Below, in pieces: positions 6,655-8,439 of a DNA stretch of 8,439 nucleotides. This DNA is from an uncultured Bacteroidales bacterium. Lineage in GTDB: Bacteria; Bacteroidota; Bacteroidia; Bacteroidales; UBA932. The stretch lies in NCBI GenBank assembly GCA_905234775.1, contig CAJOJC010000095.1:1-8439 (forward strand), read 5' to 3'. Position 1 is the stretch's first letter. The number at the start of each line of letters is the position of its first letter. The notes beneath the pieces were generated by a model. The model was not told the DNA's origin and ran no database searches. It saw only the letters and a program-made list of their open reading frames with translations. A program made the position numbers and the translations under genes.

Positions 6655-6740
6655 GTAGTCTCCCTGCTTTTTTCGCGCAGGGAAACTACGTTTTCCCGGG
6701 TTTTTGTAGTCTCCCTGTCATTAAATTGCATGGAGACTAC
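6655..6740. repeat. Four alternating copies of a 12-mer forming two adjacent hairpins
   Basis: GTAGTCTCCCTG occurs at 6655-6666 and again at 6706-6717. Its near-perfect complements lie at 6678-6689 (CAGGGAAACTAC) and 6729-6740 (CATGGAGACTAC), each with one mismatch. Arms 1-2 and 3-4 can form two neighbouring hairpins, or arms 2-3 can pair instead. After the second hairpin comes GCTGTTTTTC, which resembles a terminator tail. The block fills the non-coding gap between the bcp/CYTH scar and the 6798 gene. It could be a REP-like dispersed repeat, a terminator pair or a leader switch. Confidence 0.7.
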
Positions 6741-6769
6741 GCTGTTTTTCTCATACAATCTCTTTTTGC

Positions 6770-6777
6770 TATATTTG
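6770..6777 (+). promoter_or_regulatory. -7 box of the 6798 membrane protein gene
   Basis: TATATTTG matches TAnnTTTG and ends 20 bases before the ATG at 6798. A T-rich run (TGTTTTTC at about 6743-6750) sits near the expected -33 position but is not a clean TTTG. Confidence 0.6.
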
Positions 6778-6797
6778 TTAGAAATAACAGTCCATTT

Positions 6798-8024
6798 ATG
6801 TTCAAGAGTTACATCGTATCCATTATAGGCTTCCTACTGGGAGTAGGAGTGATTGTCTACGCTCAACTGTATACAAAAGCCTATTCGAATGAAGATCTGA
6901 AGCAGGGATATTCGTTCAACGCCGCCAGCATCGAGCAAAAACTCCTAGGAAAAACCCTGGAGGAGGTCTCTGAAAGGTATCTTGCGCCCGAATCTCTCAA
7001 AAAACAGAAGGGTAAAGGCAATATGGTCGCCCGCTATGAGAATATCAAGATCTTCACCCGCGGAGAGAAAACCATAATTGAAGGGATGGACATCACCTAC
7101 AAAAACGGTGTCGCCGCGTCGATCAAATACGATGAGCCCAGAAAGAATAAGGATGCGATCTTCGCCAACTACTCCCCGCTGGCCTTCTTCTTTATGGACA
7201 AAGAGTTCCTGACAAAAGATCAGGAAGTCATCAATACGAAAAAAGCCGAGAAGTGGCAGATCCCGCTGCTGATTCTGCTTCTGGTGTTTCTCGTGAACAT
7301 TCCTTTCCTGCTGTCCTGGCCCCTGGCGACCCTGATGGCAAAAAAGATAGGCGGCGGCGTTTCTGTATTCCTGGCCCTGGTCCTTTGGCTTGCCCTTTAC
7401 TGGATTTATCTTGGAATCGCCGCTTATGCGATCGGGACCGCGATGATATTCCTCATCCTCGGTGGAGTATGGATCCTCATCGCTCTCGGAGCCTTCACCC
7501 GCGCGACCAGGCCCGTGTACACGGCTCCTTCTGGCTACGATCCCTCGAGTTACGACTCTTCCTACGACACTTTGGGTTCCTCCTCAGGTCCTTCGCCCTC
7601 ATACCAGCCTCCGCTCCAGCCTAAGACAGACGATCCCGCGGTTCAGCATCTTCAGAATCTTGCCGCGCTTCTTTCTCTCTCATATGCCGACAAACTCCCC
7701 GTAGATGCGAAAACTGCTTTAATCGGCGATATCGCAACCCGTGAACAAGTCGATATCGAGTCGTTCAAATATGCGATGAACAATATCAGCCTGGAGGCCC
7801 CGAAACACGTCTCCGGCCAGCGAAAGATGCAGTTTATCGATGATATCGCGACTATCGTGGCCTGCGAGGCAACAATCTCCCAAAAGTTCTTTGGAGCTGC
7901 TGTTATAATAGCTGATCACTATGGTCTTGAGTCCAATCAGTTCCTCGGACGACTCAAGGCAATCGCAAAGATGAAATATCAGCGCGATTTCCCTGGAGAT
8001 TATACCGTTATAGACAATCAGTAG
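6798..8024 (+). CDS. Membrane protein with four predicted helices and a possible TerB-like C-terminal domain
   Basis: The product has 408 residues when started at the ATG at 6798 (MFKSYIVSIIGFLLG), which places the first membrane helix at residues 4-22. An earlier ATG at 6726 lies inside the repeat block and before the promoter, so it was rejected. A soluble, probably extracytoplasmic segment follows at about 23-150 (QKLLGKTLEEVSERYL, YENIKIFTRGEKTIIEG). Three more helices lie at about 154-172, 184-203 and 206-231. A Ser/Tyr/Pro-rich linker (YDPSSYDSSYDTLGSSSGP) joins these to a helical cytoplasmic domain at about 280-400. That domain starts HLQNLAALLSLSYADKLPVD and repeats the pattern near IVACEATIS. 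It recalls TerB-like helical domains but lacks their usual acidic metal-binding pattern, so the match is tentative. No enzyme motif is seen, and the function is unknown. The next gene starts 3 bp after the stop. Confidence 0.75.
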   Translation: MFKSYIVSIIGFLLGVGVIVYAQLYTKAYSNEDLKQGYSFNAASIEQKLLGKTLEEVSERYLAPESLKKQKGKGNMVARYENIKIFTRGEKTIIEGMDITYKNGVAASIKYDEPRKNKDAIFANYSPLAFFFMDKEFLTKDQEVINTKKAEKWQIPLLILLLVFLVNIPFLLSWPLATLMAKKIGGGVSVFLALVLWLALYWIYLGIAAYAIGTAMIFLILGGVWILIALGAFTRATRPVYTAPSGYDPSSYDSSYDTLGSSSGPSPSYQPPLQPKTDDPAVQHLQNLAALLSLSYADKLPVDAKTALIGDIATREQVDIESFKYAMNNISLEAPKHVSGQRKMQFIDDIATIVACEATISQKFFGAAVIIADHYGLESNQFLGRLKAIAKMKYQRDFPGDYTVIDNQ

Positions 8025-8027
8025 CAT

Positions 8028-8439
8028 ATGATGCGCTCGATAATGAGCCACGAGTCGATGCTGGCCGCCGTAAAGAAGAACGGAATCATTCCGTTCTTCA
8101 AGGTAGGCGTGCCCGGCTGGTCGATCGAGGAGCAGACCGCGCCCGGATACTGGTTCTGGGAGGATGAGGCCGAGTCGCTGGGGCCGTGGGACTGGAAGGT
8201 CGACGTGGTCCAGAGCGGGGAGATCGCCTACGGCAAGTTCCTCGGCGGGAAGGCCGCGTTCGCCACGGTCGATTTCTACCGTGAGCTGATGAACTGGCGC
8301 CGCTCGCTGCCGAAGTACCAGGTCGCTGGCGGCCGGGCGGGGGTGGACGCTGAAAATGCTGCCCACGGCCGGGCGTGCGTAAAGGCCGAGCGAATCGCGC
8401 TCAACCGCAAGCAGACCACGGGCGAAAAGACCATGGGCG
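8028..8439 (+). CDS. AlkZ-related family protein, N-terminal part (cut by window end)
   Basis: The frame is open from the ATG at 8028 to the end of the window, 137 codons with no stop. The sequence contains GIIPFFKVGVPGWSIEEQTA, then GPWDWKVDVVQSGEIAYGKF, GGKAAFATV and ELMNWRRSLPKY. I recall this pattern (PGWS.EE...W, W..D.V..G.IAYGKF..KA.F, N.RR) from the AlkZ-related/YcaQ-like family found in Bacteroidales and Firmicutes. True AlkZ is a DNA glycosylase that unhooks crosslinks, but the activity of these relatives is not known to me. Further in-frame ATGs lie at 8031 and 8043, and the third may be the real start. Only 3 bp separate it from the preceding stop, so it is probably in the same operon. 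The stretch is clearly GC-richer than the rest of the window. Confidence 0.65.
   Translation, partial: MMRSIMSHESMLAAVKKNGIIPFFKVGVPGWSIEEQTAPGYWFWEDEAESLGPWDWKVDVVQSGEIAYGKFLGGKAAFATVDFYRELMNWRRSLPKYQVAGGRAGVDAENAAHGRACVKAERIALNRKQTTGEKTMG
8075..8099. repeat. Near-perfect 25-bp palindrome inside the AlkZ-related gene
   Basis: Two 12-bp arms (GAAGAACGGAAT at 8075-8086 and its exact complement at 8088-8099) flank a single central C. The stretch encodes KKNGIIPFF. In RNA it could form a stem of about 11 bp with a tiny loop, some 50 bases into the gene. Confidence 0.7.

Noticed and set aside
6552..6758. Minus-strand small open frame with repeated RETT/REN peptides
   Set aside because: The peptide repetition comes from the inverted DNA repeats at 6655-6740, not from a gene.
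7719..8366. Minus-strand open frame (215 codons) across the junction of the last two genes
   Set aside because: It spans two plus-strand genes, one with recognisable family motifs, and shows no motif of its own.

Overview
The window looks like a chromosomal accessory stretch from a member of the Bacteroidales. Four upstream regions carry the Bacteroidota sigma-factor -7 box (TAnnTTTG). Two genes encode short lipoproteins of the kind common in this group. The pyrophosphatase, CYTH and peroxiredoxin sequences also read like Bacteroidales homologues. Base composition is not uniform: the left part (about 1-2450) is visibly AT-richer, the 3000-5700 and 6370-8020 parts are GC-richer, and the last 400 bases are richest of all.

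Layout. Positions 1-72 are the tail of an unidentified gene. Positions 73-555 are a decayed metallophosphoesterase that has lost its 5' part and carries an in-frame TAG. Positions 574-1995 encode an intact AlbA_2/Schlafen-type regulator with a GHKL-like ATPase region, a perfect 12-bp tandem repeat and a C-terminal winged helix. Convergent to it is a small putative winged-helix protein (1999-2397, minus) with a perfect 14-bp palindrome next to its start codon. A lipoprotein gene (2492-2935, minus) follows, with a strong hairpin after it. Next is hppA, a K+-dependent membrane pyrophosphatase (2973-5157, minus), broken by a frameshift near 4414. Divergent from hppA is a CYTH-domain triphosphatase-type gene (5218-5748). 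A second lipoprotein gene (5830-6363) comes next, then a scar where the 3' end of a bcp peroxiredoxin gene (minus) is joined to the 3' end of a second, diverged CYTH gene (plus). A block of four alternating copies of a 12-mer lies upstream of a four-helix membrane protein with a possible TerB-like C-terminal domain (6798-8024). The window ends inside an AlkZ-related gene starting at 8028.

How the parts relate. hppA and the CYTH gene share a compact 60-bp intergenic region whose two -7 boxes form an inverted repeat. Both products hydrolyse phosphoanhydrides, so a link in pyrophosphate/polyphosphate metabolism is plausible but inferred. The last two genes are separated by 3 bp and probably co-transcribed. 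The recurring theme is gene decay: a truncated phosphoesterase, a frameshifted ion pump and a bcp/CYTH deletion scar. I do not see a clearly new multi-gene system. The most interesting signals are the deletion in hppA, the bcp/CYTH scar, the switchable repeat block at 6655-6740 and the palindrome at 2399-2412.
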